In this document: piece by piece, positions 1 through 5,767 of the stretch
Numbering within the stretch: the first letter of the stretch is position 1
Layout of the letters: each line of letters opens with the position of its first letter
Source of the DNA: an uncultured Verrucomicrobiota bacterium
GTDB taxonomy: Bacteria > Verrucomicrobiota > Verrucomicrobiia > Methylacidiphilales > Verrucolacustridaceae
Assembly: GCA_903905395.1 (NCBI GenBank)
Contig: CAIVGD010000190.1
Location: 1-6,134 of the forward strand
Reading direction: 5' to 3'
DNA: 6,134 nucleotides
Translations under genes and position numbers: made by a program
Notes under the pieces: generated by a model
Database searches by the model: none
Told to the model about the DNA's origin: nothing
The model's input: the letters and a program-made list of their open reading frames with translations, nothing else

Positions 1-315
1 GCCGTTGACACCGCCCGCAAATATGCAGGGAAAAACACCCTTATCCTCGTTTACTGTCCTTACTCCATCGGCGGTTTCCAGTTCCTCGACCCTGCCAAAC
101 TCGACGCTAAAAAATCCTCCCCCCGCCTTCCCTCCCTCTCCTGGCACAATGGTCCGGGCAAGAAAGGCTCCGATCCCACCGGCATCTCCACCGGCAAACC
201 TGCCGCCCCCTCCGCCGGATTCGGCTGGGTCTCCGCCTACGGCAAGGGTTCCGAAAAAGTCCGCGGCATCATCAACCCAGGCGAACTCCACGCCATCCTC
301 AGCCGCCAGCTCTGA
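1..315 (+). CDS. Unrecognised protein, C-terminal 104 residues (5' truncated by window edge)
   Basis: Frame 1 is open from the first base to a TGA at 313-315 with no in-frame ATG, GTG or TTG, so the start lies outside the window. The visible tail begins AVDTARKYAGKNTLILVY and ends with INPGELHAILSRQL. It has a hydrophobic strand-like segment near residues 13-18 (TLILVY), then a lysine/proline/glycine-rich stretch (about residues 35-70), then a GFGWVSAYGKG segment. No signal peptide, membrane segment or family motif is visible in this part, and I do not recognise the family. Codon choice (C-ending codons for Leu, Ala, Ser and Ile) matches the rsmA and Nudix genes that follow, and its stop codon overlaps the rsmA start, so it is probably the upstream member of the same transcript. 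That the frame is real is supported by this tight junction and codon bias; function is unknown. Confidence 0.72.
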   Translation, partial: AVDTARKYAGKNTLILVYCPYSIGGFQFLDPAKLDAKKSSPRLPSLSWHNGPGKKGSDPTGISTGKPAAPSAGFGWVSAYGKGSEKVRGIINPGELHAILSRQL

Positions 316-1076
316 ACCCCACCCAAATCCGCGAAATTCTGGCCGCCCGCGGCCTGCGCCCCCTGCGCCAGCTCGGCCAGAATTTTTTGGCCGAACCCAC
401 CCTCGCCACAGTCATCGCCACCGCCCTGCCTCCTTCCGACACCGAACCGGTTCAGGAAATCGGACCAGGCCTCGGCGCCCTCACTCGCGCCCTCCTCGCC
501 GCAGGCCACTCCGTGGAAGCTTTTGAAATAGATCAGGGCCTCGTCACCTGGCTCCGCGAAGAATTTAAGGACGAGCCCCGCTTCCAACTCATCGAAGGCG
601 ATGCTCTCAAAACCCTGCCCCACCACACCGCCCGCTCTTTCGTCTGCGGCAACTTACCCTACTCCATCTCCACACCTCTCCTCGTTCAACTCGCCCTCCG
701 CCCTGCCCCTCCCAAAACGATTGTCGTCACTTTGCAAAAAGAGGTCGCGGATCGTTTTACCGCCCTGCCCCGTACCTCGGATTACGGTGCCGTCTCCATT
801 CTTCTTCAAACCGTCTTCTCCATCGAAAAGATCCGCCAACTACCACCCGAAGTTTTCTATCCCCGCCCGCGGGTTCACTCCGCCGTCCTGCGCCTCACCC
901 GCCGCGATTCCATTCCCAACGATCTCGAGAATTTTCACGCCTTCGTCCGCCAAGGATTTTCCCAGCGCCGCAAACAACTCCAACGCCTTCTTCCCGTGGA
1001 CCTCGCCAGCCGGGCCGAAGAACTGGATCCTGCCCAATGGCGCCAACTCTATGAACGTGTCGGACGAAAAGTTTGA
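312..1076 (+). CDS. rsmA: 16S rRNA (adenine(1518)-N6/adenine(1519)-N6)-dimethyltransferase RsmA (KsgA)
   Basis: Dimethylates two adjacent adenines in the 3'-terminal helix of 16S rRNA with S-adenosylmethionine, a late step of 30S subunit maturation. Seen: the family's N-terminal LGQNFL (residues 21-26), SAM-binding motif I EIGPGLGALT (49-58), the acidic FEID after the second strand (71-74), EGDAL (95-99), the catalytic NLPYSIS (114-120), and the C-terminal basic domain with YPRPRVHSAVLRL (183-195) and FSQRRKQL (216-223). With a CTG start at 312 the protein is 254 residues, close to the usual 255-275. The frame has no ATG, GTG or TTG between an upstream in-frame stop (about 108) and a TTG at 387; starting at that TTG would remove the conserved QNFL and the helix before it, so I chose CTG, which overlaps the upstream TGA as CTGA. 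No Shine-Dalgarno sequence is visible, so initiation probably depends on coupling to the preceding gene. The 3' end overlaps the Nudix gene by 26 nt. Product very sure; exact start less so. Confidence 0.95.
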   Translation: MNPTQIREILAARGLRPLRQLGQNFLAEPTLATVIATALPPSDTEPVQEIGPGLGALTRALLAAGHSVEAFEIDQGLVTWLREEFKDEPRFQLIEGDALKTLPHHTARSFVCGNLPYSISTPLLVQLALRPAPPKTIVVTLQKEVADRFTALPRTSDYGAVSILLQTVFSIEKIRQLPPEVFYPRPRVHSAVLRLTRRDSIPNDLENFHAFVRQGFSQRRKQLQRLLPVDLASRAEELDPAQWRQLYERVGRKV

Positions 1077-1560
1077 CCTCGTTGACCGGAACGACCGGGT
1101 CGTCGGCTCCGCCCCGCGCTCGGAAATCCATGCCAGCGGACTCCTCCACCGTGCCGTCCATCTCTGGCTCTTTCACGATGACGGACGTCTTCTTCTCCAA
1201 CGCCGCTCCCTCACCAAAGATCGTGAACCCGGCCGTTGGACCTCCAGCGTCAGTGGTCACGTCAACGCCGGCGAAGAGTACGACACCGCTATGCACCGCG
1301 AAATCCTCGAAGAAATCGGCATCCCATCCAGCGCCTGCCACAGCTTCCTCCGACTCAGATATTTCCCCGCATGCCAGGAGACCGATCAAGAATTCGTCTG
1401 GCTCTACCGCGCCTTCCATTCCGGCCCCTTCAAACCCGACCCGACCGAAGTCGCCAGTCTCGAATGGTTTTTTCCCAATCAACTGGATCAGATGATTTCC
1501 AAACAGCCGGATGACTTCTGCTCCTGCCTGCGTTTTTTCTGGAAACAACAACCCAAATAA
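1051..1560 (+). CDS. Nudix hydrolase, Idi/YfcD-like
   Basis: Nudix enzymes cleave nucleoside diphosphates linked to another moiety, using divalent metal bound by the Nudix box. The 169-residue product has a complete box (GX5EX7REUXEEXGU) from Gly69 to Ile91, with E75, R83, E84, E87 and E88 in place. Around it are the features of the isopentenyl-diphosphate isomerase-like branch: an N-terminal DLVDRNDRVVG (9-19), LLHRAVHLWLF (31-41), RRSLTKDREPGRWTSSVSGH (51-70) and a late FVWLYRAF (115-122). The position of the catalytic cysteine of true Idi enzymes is Ser68 here, so isomerase activity is unlikely; E. coli YfcD is the closest relative I can name, and its substrate is not settled to my knowledge. 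ATG at 1051 is chosen because it keeps the conserved N-terminus; GTG at 1057 is a close alternative. It lies inside the end of rsmA, so translation is probably coupled. Substrate unknown. Confidence 0.92.
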   Translation: MNVSDEKFDLVDRNDRVVGSAPRSEIHASGLLHRAVHLWLFHDDGRLLLQRRSLTKDREPGRWTSSVSGHVNAGEEYDTAMHREILEEIGIPSSACHSFLRLRYFPACQETDQEFVWLYRAFHSGPFKPDPTEVASLEWFFPNQLDQMISKQPDDFCSCLRFFWKQQPK

Positions 1561-1662
1561 ACATTCCCCTCTCCGGCAAATACTCCCTGATTCTATCTGC
1601 GGTTTGGGGGCTTCGTCGGCACCACCACCACAACCTCGGGCGGACTTGGCCTGGGATTCCCT
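1561..1662. other. Convergent intergenic gap without a clear terminator
   Basis: The Nudix gene (+) and the E2 gene (-) end facing each other with 102 nt between them. I looked for a shared bidirectional terminator and saw no stable stem followed by a T-run on either strand. Confidence 0.5.
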
Positions 1663-2907
1663 CTACAGCTTCTCAGGATTTTCTAAAAGTTCCGCCACGC
1701 GGGCAAGGAGGCGACCCGCGGCCCCACCGTCGATGACCCGATGGTCGAAACTCAATGTGAGGCGCGCCTCGCTCACCGGCTTAAACGCGTTGGACGCCGC
1801 ATCCCACGCAGGCACGATCTTGGCCGCGCCAAAACCCAGCACCAAGCTCTGATCCGGCAGTGGAATGGGGGTTGCCCACTCCAATCCGAACGTCCCGTAG
1901 TTCGTCACCACTGCGACCGATCCACCCACTGCTTCCACCGGTAACTTGCGATCTTTGGCTTGTGCCATCCGCTCCGTATAAAGGCCGATCAACATATCCA
2001 GCGGGGTTTTGTCCACTTTCCGTAACACGGGCACCAGTACCCCGTCTTCCGCCTCCACCGCAAATCCAATATCGATCGACCCGGGATGCACAATGCGGTT
2101 CCCCACCAGCCTTCCCGCCGGCGTGCTGTTTTCTCCCAAAGCCATTCCCAGTGCCCTCACTGCATAGAGAGTAGGCCCCGGCTTGGCCGGATGTTGTTTT
2201 CGGTGGGCCATCAACGCATCCATCCGCGCAGGTCGCCCCACTGTGGCCAGAGGCCGGGTCCAACTCCGGCGCATCGCATCCGCCACTGCCACTCGCATCG
2301 ACGAGGCCGGCGTCAGCTTTTGTTTCTCTAGATCCGTAATGAACCGCTCAAAATCCTCGATGGTCACCCGCCCTTTTGCCCCGCTTGGCACCAAACCGGA
2401 TAGATCGGCTGCGTGCAGGCCCAGCTCTTCGATCCGTGCTTTCATTCGCGGAGACATGTAACTCGCCCCGGCCGCCCTGGCCGGCACCGGCAAACCTTTG
2501 ATCGTCGGCAAGACTCCCCACCCGTTTTCATTTCCATTTTCATTCAAGGCGTTGGTCTCCGCATGATCATTCACCGCCACCTGCGCTTTTTTTCCGGCGA
2601 TTGCCTTCGCTTCTTTTTTTACGCCGGATGCCGGTGCTTTCTTCAAAGCCTTTTCCGCCGTCACGCCCGCCACCTCCACGTGCCCCAACACGTACCCCAC
2701 GGGATAACTCGTTCCTTCCTTCGCCCTCCAATCCTGCCAGATCCCTCCGTAGCTGGTGGTGATACTCATCACCGCCTTGCTTGTTTCCACCTCCGCCACT
2801 TCCTGATCCGCTTTCACATTCTCCCCAGGCTTCACCATGAGGCGAAGCACCGTCGCCTCGGCGATCGACTCCCCCAGTTGGGGCATGGAAATGGCGAACT
2901 GTCCCAT
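1663..2907 (-). CDS. 2-oxo acid dehydrogenase E2 component, lipoyl-dependent acyltransferase
   Basis: Transfers an acyl group from its lipoyl arm to coenzyme A as core of a pyruvate or related 2-oxo acid dehydrogenase complex in the cytoplasm. Domains in 414 residues: one lipoyl domain (about 1-80, with MPQLGESIAEATV at 8-20 and the lipoylated lysine at K44 in EVETSKAVMSI); a charged Ala/Lys/Asn linker (82-147); a peripheral subunit-binding domain (149-190, MSPRMKARIEELG then GAKGRVTIEDF) that docks E1 or E3; and the catalytic domain (about 200-414), with GFAVEAEDGVLVPVL (281-295), TNYGTFG (335-341) and the active-site DHRVIDGG (388-395; His389, Asp393). The lipoyl motif has Ser where Asp is usual (ETDKA). 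Start ATG at 2907 is preceded by AGGGA five bases away. No E1 or E3 gene is adjacent, so whether this is pyruvate, branched-chain or another 2-oxo acid dehydrogenase cannot be told; a pdhC-type role is the default guess. Confidence 0.95.
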   Translation of the reverse strand: MGQFAISMPQLGESIAEATVLRLMVKPGENVKADQEVAEVETSKAVMSITTSYGGIWQDWRAKEGTSYPVGYVLGHVEVAGVTAEKALKKAPASGVKKEAKAIAGKKAQVAVNDHAETNALNENGNENGWGVLPTIKGLPVPARAAGASYMSPRMKARIEELGLHAADLSGLVPSGAKGRVTIEDFERFITDLEKQKLTPASSMRVAVADAMRRSWTRPLATVGRPARMDALMAHRKQHPAKPGPTLYAVRALGMALGENSTPAGRLVGNRIVHPGSIDIGFAVEAEDGVLVPVLRKVDKTPLDMLIGLYTERMAQAKDRKLPVEAVGGSVAVVTNYGTFGLEWATPIPLPDQSLVLGFGAAKIVPAWDAASNAFKPVSEARLTLSFDHRVIDGGAAGRLLARVAELLENPEKL

Positions 2908-2912
2908 CTTTT

Positions 2913-2917
2913 TCCCT
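2913..2917 (-). promoter_or_regulatory. Ribosome binding site of the E2 gene
   Basis: AGGGA on the - strand, five bases before the ATG at 2905-2907. It is the only convincing Shine-Dalgarno sequence among the starts in this window and supports the chosen start. Confidence 0.6.
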
Positions 2918-2922
2918 GCCCC

Positions 2923-2951
2923 ATCCTACCCACTCTTTTGCGTGGGAACAA
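2923..2951 (-). promoter_or_regulatory. Candidate promoter for the E2 gene
   Basis: On the - strand TTGTTC (2951-2946) and TAGGAT (2928-2923) are separated by exactly 17 nt. They match the sigma-70 consensus at three and four of six positions, so this is weak. The predicted start of transcription would leave a leader of about 8-10 nt that still includes the AGGGA. It lies downstream of the 2960-2999 hairpin, so it would let E2 be transcribed independently of the gene upstream. Inference only. Confidence 0.28.
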
Positions 2952-2959
2952 TGCCGAGG

Positions 2960-2999
2960 GCGGTCGGCCCGGAAACCCCTTCGGGACCGGGCCGACCGC
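2960..2999. repeat. Perfect 13-bp GC-rich inverted repeat (possible terminator or mRNA-stabilising hairpin)
   Basis: GCGGTCGGCCCGG (2960-2972) is exactly complementary to CCGGGCCGACCGC (2987-2999), with a 14-nt centre that can add a small inner stem; on the + strand this inner part is a C(UUCG)G tetraloop. It sits 20 nt past the stop of the four-helix-bundle gene and about 50 nt before the E2 start. No T-run follows the stem on either strand, so it is not a textbook intrinsic terminator. It could terminate the upstream transcript, protect the 3' end, or be a dispersed palindromic repeat. Confidence 0.8.
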
Positions 3000-3018
3000 G
3001 CCCCAGCGCAGCCGCTCC

Positions 3019-3471
3019 TCAGGCGGCCGCTTTATTTTCCAACGTCCGAATGCTGGAAAAGAATATCCGGATCAGAATGTCCACCTCTTCCAGCGCCGTG
3101 CGGACGGCCTGCCCATCACAGGGCAGTCCGACCTTGGCCAGCAGTTGCAGGGCTCGGCGGGAGATCCGCAGTTCCGTCAGGCAGACGCGAAACTTTTCGG
3201 TGAACTCTTTGGCCGAGTGTGATCCCTCCGCCTCGCCGTGCCGGAAGTAGGCTGCGGTTCCCGCGCGGAGCAATTGCTCCGCCAAGTGACCGCCCGCCCG
3301 ATCCTCAGGCAAGCTCCCAGCCAGCCCGAGCAGGCTGGCGGTGAATGCAAGGAGGCGGTCGGACAGGTCCGGCCCCTTCCTCTCCTCGTTGGTGGGAGCC
3401 GCTCCTTGGGGCGCAGTTCCCGATTCCTTGACTTGTGGTTTCCATCGGTTGTCTTGTGTATTTGTCTTCAT
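3019..3471 (-). CDS. Four-helix-bundle protein (S23 / 23S rRNA intervening-sequence protein family)
   Basis: The family was first found encoded inside intervening sequences of 23S rRNA genes, but most members are stand-alone chromosomal genes of unknown role; basic, ring-forming four-helix bundles are known. The 150-residue product has an extra polar N-terminus (about 1-33, Lys/Pro/Thr-rich, probably disordered), then the helical core: DLSDRLLAFTASLLGLAGSL (35-54), the family signature AGGHLAEQLLRAGTAAYFRHGEA (about 59-81), SAKEFTEKFRVCLTELRISRRAL (86-108) and the last helix EEVDILIRIFFSSIRTLEN (128-146). ATG at 3471 is the only standard start that keeps the core; no Shine-Dalgarno sequence precedes it. 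No rRNA sequence surrounds it, so it is not an rRNA insertion. It lies upstream of the E2 gene on the same strand, 111 nt away, with a strong hairpin between, so it is more likely its own unit. It is bordered by repeat-rich DNA. Cellular function is unknown. Confidence 0.87.
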   Translation of the reverse strand: MKTNTQDNRWKPQVKESGTAPQGAAPTNEERKGPDLSDRLLAFTASLLGLAGSLPEDRAGGHLAEQLLRAGTAAYFRHGEAEGSHSAKEFTEKFRVCLTELRISRRALQLLAKVGLPCDGQAVRTALEEVDILIRIFFSSIRTLENKAAA

Positions 3472-3748
3472 GTAGGATTAAACTGAGCTCAAGGCAAAAA
3501 GGTGCGGTCATTTGAAAATATATTTTACCCCCCTCCTCTGCCTCTGCCTTCAACACCAATTGGCAGTCCTCCGCCTCCCTCCATTAACGCTCAAACTTCA
3601 AAACCAAAGGTAAGGCGGTCTGTCCCTAGAACGCCTGCGTTGAATTCCCCCGCGTAAGCGGAAATACCATCCGTCATGGAATGAGTAACCAGAATGGGCG
3701 GGGGCGGGTCCTAGGGGGCCAATCAAAATTTATCTGAGACCCCTTCGT

Positions 3749-3834
3749 AGCTCTGTCTCGCAGAGCTGGACGAGCGAAGCAGGGCCAAAATCCGAACGCT
3801 CTTCGTCCAGCTAGGCGGCCTCGGAGATGCCGCC
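3749..3834. repeat. Compact element of nested inverted repeats
   Basis: Three stems lie in 86 nt. AGCTCTG (3749-3755) pairs with CAGAGCT (3761-3767) around a 5-nt loop. AGCTGGAC plus GAGCG (3764-3776) pairs with CGCTC and GTCCAGCT (3797-3801, 3805-3812), with a TTC bulge. GGCGGC (3814-3819) pairs with GCCGCC (3829-3834). The first two stems share bases 3764-3767, so only one can form fully at a time. It resembles a dispersed palindromic intergenic repeat; whether it occurs elsewhere in the genome cannot be seen here. Confidence 0.6.
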
Positions 3835-3951
3835 GCTACCTTAGCCATCAATTCTCAGCTCTTCTGACTTCAACTTAAACTTAAACTCGCGGTCCTCCGC
3901 GTCCCTTAATCCCTCATTCAAAATCCAGAATGATTCTCCCACCAGACCACC

Positions 3952-3966
3952 TGGCGCCGAGCGCCA
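3952..3966 (-). terminator. Possible weak terminator of the malic enzyme gene
   Basis: A 6-bp stem TGGCGC/GCGCCA with a 3-nt loop lies 18 nt beyond the malic enzyme stop codon. No T-run follows directly, so if it ends transcription it may need Rho or another factor. Confidence 0.28.
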
Positions 3967-3984
3967 CCACCGGATGCAGAGCGA

Positions 3985-5643
3985 TCAATACTCGGGAACA
4001 AACATCCGATCCGAAATGTCCTGCTCGACATTTTCCGGCCTTGGCACTTGGGCGAGGCCGGAGTCATAGGCTTCCTCGGCGACTGCGGTGGCAATTTTGA
4101 GGGAAACCTCCCGGATACGCGAGAGCGTGGGGTAAACGCTACCCCGTGCCAGGTCCGCGGAAGTGACCTCGGCGGCCAACGTTCGGGCGGATTTCAGGAA
4201 CATCTCTTCGGTTACCCGGCTGGAGCCGCTGGCCAGCGCTCCCATACCTACACCCGGAAAAATATAGACGGTGTTGCCCTGCCCTGTCTGATAGGTCCGG
4301 CCTCCGAATTCAAACGGTTTGAAAGGACTACCGCTGGCGAAGATCGCGCGGCCACCGGTGTGGATATAGGCTTCCTCGGCCGTGCATTCGGCTTTGGATG
4401 TCGGGTTGGACAGCGCGAAGATGACCGGACGCTTGTTGATGGCGGCCATGGAGGCCAAAATTTCCGGAGTAAATGTGCGCCCGATGCCGGCCACACCAAT
4501 CAATGCGGTCGGTCGGATTCTCTCGACGGCTTCAGCCAATGAGGCCGCCTTCGGGGCGTCGTGCGCGAAAGGCACTTTGTGTGACGGAAGGGTGTCCCCG
4601 CGCCCCTTGACCAGAAGGCCCCTCGAGTCGACAAACCAGCAGCGCTTGCGGGCTTCCTCTTTCGACATCCCCTCCTCCGTGAGGGCTTTCACAAAAAGCT
4701 CGCCGATTCCCGTGCCCGCCTCGCCTGCGCCCAGGAACAGCAATTTCTGCTCGCGCAGGGGCACTCCGGTTTCGCGGGTCGCCGCAAAAAGACCGGCCAG
4801 AGCCACAGCGGCGGTTCCCTGGATGTCATCGTTAAAAGAGCAGATTTTGTCCCTCCACCTGTTGAGAAGATGGAAGGCGTTGTGGTTGCCAAAATCCTCG
4901 AATTGGGTCAGGACTCCCGGAAAAACTTTCTGGGTCGCGTGGATGAACTCGTCCAAGAATGCCTCGTAATCCTCCGCGGCAGGCCGTTTTTGAGAGATGC
5001 CAATGTAAAAGGGATCCTCGAGCAACTTGGGGTTATTGGTCCCCACATCAAGCGTGATCGGCAGGCAGTAATGCGGGTGCAAGCCTGCGCATGCGGTGTA
5101 GAGGGCCAGCTTGCCAACTGGAATGCCCATACCCAAGGCCCCCAGATCCCCCAGTCCGAGGATCCGCTCCCCATCGGTCACAACGATCAGCTTCACGCCC
5201 TGATTCGGCCAATGCCTCAGAATGCCCTCCACATTGCCCCTGTCGCGGATGCTGATCCAAAGACCCCGCGGACTTCTGAAGATGCCGCCGTATTCCACGC
5301 AGGCCTGGCCGACGGTCGGCGTGTAGATGATCGGCATCGTCTCCTCCAAGTGATCAACAAGAACGCGGAAAAATAGCGTTTCGTTCCTATGCTGAAGAGA
5401 AGTCAGAAAAATATACTTCTCCAGCTCAGACTCCTTCCGGCGGAGCTGAATCAGTGCCCGCTCCACCTGCTGACGCATCTGAAACACCCTCGGCGGCAGA
5501 AGCCCCCGCAACCCGAACGCATCGCGTTCCCCATCGGTGAAAGCGGTCCCTTTGTTTCTCATCGGGTCTTTGAGAAGCGCGAAGCCCGTCGGACGATTTA
5601 ATCCCCCCCCTGCCTGAATGCCTTTTGTTACAGATGTCGTCAT
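3985..5643 (-). CDS. Malic enzyme (malate dehydrogenase, oxaloacetate-decarboxylating), probably NADP-preferring
   Basis: Oxidatively decarboxylates L-malate to pyruvate and CO2 with reduction of NAD(P)+, in the cytoplasm. The 552-residue protein is of the large (eukaryote/MaeA) type: KGTAF and GLLPP (31-51), YTPTVG with the catalytic Tyr107, TDGERILGLGDLG (156-168), GIPVGKLALYTACAG with catalytic Lys178 (173-187), metal ligands in QFEDF (E249, D250) and FNDDIQGTAAV (D273), dinucleotide-binding GAGEAGTG (305-312), ALSNPTSKAECTAEEAY (410-426) and IFPGVGMGAL (461-470). E. coli MaeA has 565 residues. After the second Rossmann strand it reads VDSRGLLVKGR with a lysine at 356, the pattern of NADP-type animal enzymes (Ser346/Lys362 in pigeon numbering). 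The start ATG at 5643 gives MTTSVTKG and keeps the conserved N-terminus; the frame stays open to 5754, but that extension is unlike the family. No Shine-Dalgarno is visible. Codons 12-14 contain eight consecutive G. Monocistronic by its surroundings. Confidence 0.96.
   Translation of the reverse strand: MTTSVTKGIQAGGGLNRPTGFALLKDPMRNKGTAFTDGERDAFGLRGLLPPRVFQMRQQVERALIQLRRKESELEKYIFLTSLQHRNETLFFRVLVDHLEETMPIIYTPTVGQACVEYGGIFRSPRGLWISIRDRGNVEGILRHWPNQGVKLIVVTDGERILGLGDLGALGMGIPVGKLALYTACAGLHPHYCLPITLDVGTNNPKLLEDPFYIGISQKRPAAEDYEAFLDEFIHATQKVFPGVLTQFEDFGNHNAFHLLNRWRDKICSFNDDIQGTAAVALAGLFAATRETGVPLREQKLLFLGAGEAGTGIGELFVKALTEEGMSKEEARKRCWFVDSRGLLVKGRGDTLPSHKVPFAHDAPKAASLAEAVERIRPTALIGVAGIGRTFTPEILASMAAINKRPVIFALSNPTSKAECTAEEAYIHTGGRAIFASGSPFKPFEFGGRTYQTGQGNTVYIFPGVGMGALASGSSRVTEEMFLKSARTLAAEVTSADLARGSVYPTLSRIREVSLKIATAVAEEAYDSGLAQVPRPENVEQDISDRMFVPEY
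5603..5610 (-). repeat. G8 homopolymer inside the start of the malic enzyme gene
   Basis: Eight consecutive G on the coding strand form codons GGG GGG GGA (Gly12-Gly14), about 35 nt after the start codon. A tract of this length is prone to slippage, and a one-base change would abolish the enzyme. Confidence 0.7.
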
Positions 5644-5767
5644 ATATTGAAAAATATATTTACACGGCGCACAAACTCCAGCCAGCAAAAAATTCAACCA
5701 CACCTCGAGCGCGTGTGCGGATGGAACGCCGGACCTTCCGATTCCTCCCCTCAATCCCTCACATTAT

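Larger units (their letters stand above)
3472..3984. other. Gene-free, hairpin-rich intergenic region
   Basis: 513 nt between the starts of the four-helix-bundle gene and the end of the malic enzyme gene, with no frame that looks coding. It holds an AT-rich block at 3512-3528, a short imperfect hairpin 3613-3636 (AGGCG/CGCCT plus TCT/AGA around a mismatch), a CCGC-GTAA-GCGG mini-hairpin at 3650-3661, the larger folded element 3749-3834, a CGCGG-TCCT-CCGCG hairpin at 3888-3901 and a possible terminator stem at 3952-3966. An 18-nt direct repeat (16 of 18 identical) occurs at 3563-3580 and 3889-3906. The region looks like a patchwork of dispersed intergenic repeats. Confidence 0.6.

Noticed and set aside
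387..389. TTG at 387 as the rsmA start
   Set aside because: It would remove the conserved QNFL motif and the preceding helix, which are clearly encoded upstream in the same frame.
601..1050. Upstream extension of the Nudix frame to 601
   Set aside because: The translation of 601-1050 is a Ser/Pro-rich out-of-frame reading of rsmA. The Nudix family starts at about 1051.
895..1551. Long - strand open frame opposite rsmA and the Nudix gene
   Set aside because: It is a mirror of GC-rich coding on the + strand. Its translation is Gly/Glu/Ala-rich without recognisable motifs, and the + strand frames are firmly identified. The same holds for + strand open frames at 2413-3222 and 4382-4969 opposite the E2, four-helix-bundle and malic enzyme genes.
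1051..1560. Isopentenyl-diphosphate isomerase (idi)
   Set aside because: The essential cysteine is replaced by serine (Ser68), and the complete classical Nudix box points to a hydrolase.
3019..3471. Intervening sequence within a 23S rRNA gene
   Set aside because: The protein family fits, but the surrounding DNA is not rRNA-like and protein-coding genes lie on both sides.
5644..5754. N-terminal extension of the malic enzyme to 5754
   Set aside because: The frame is open, but the extra 37 residues are unlike the family and run through the promoter region. The ATG at 5643 already gives a family-length protein.
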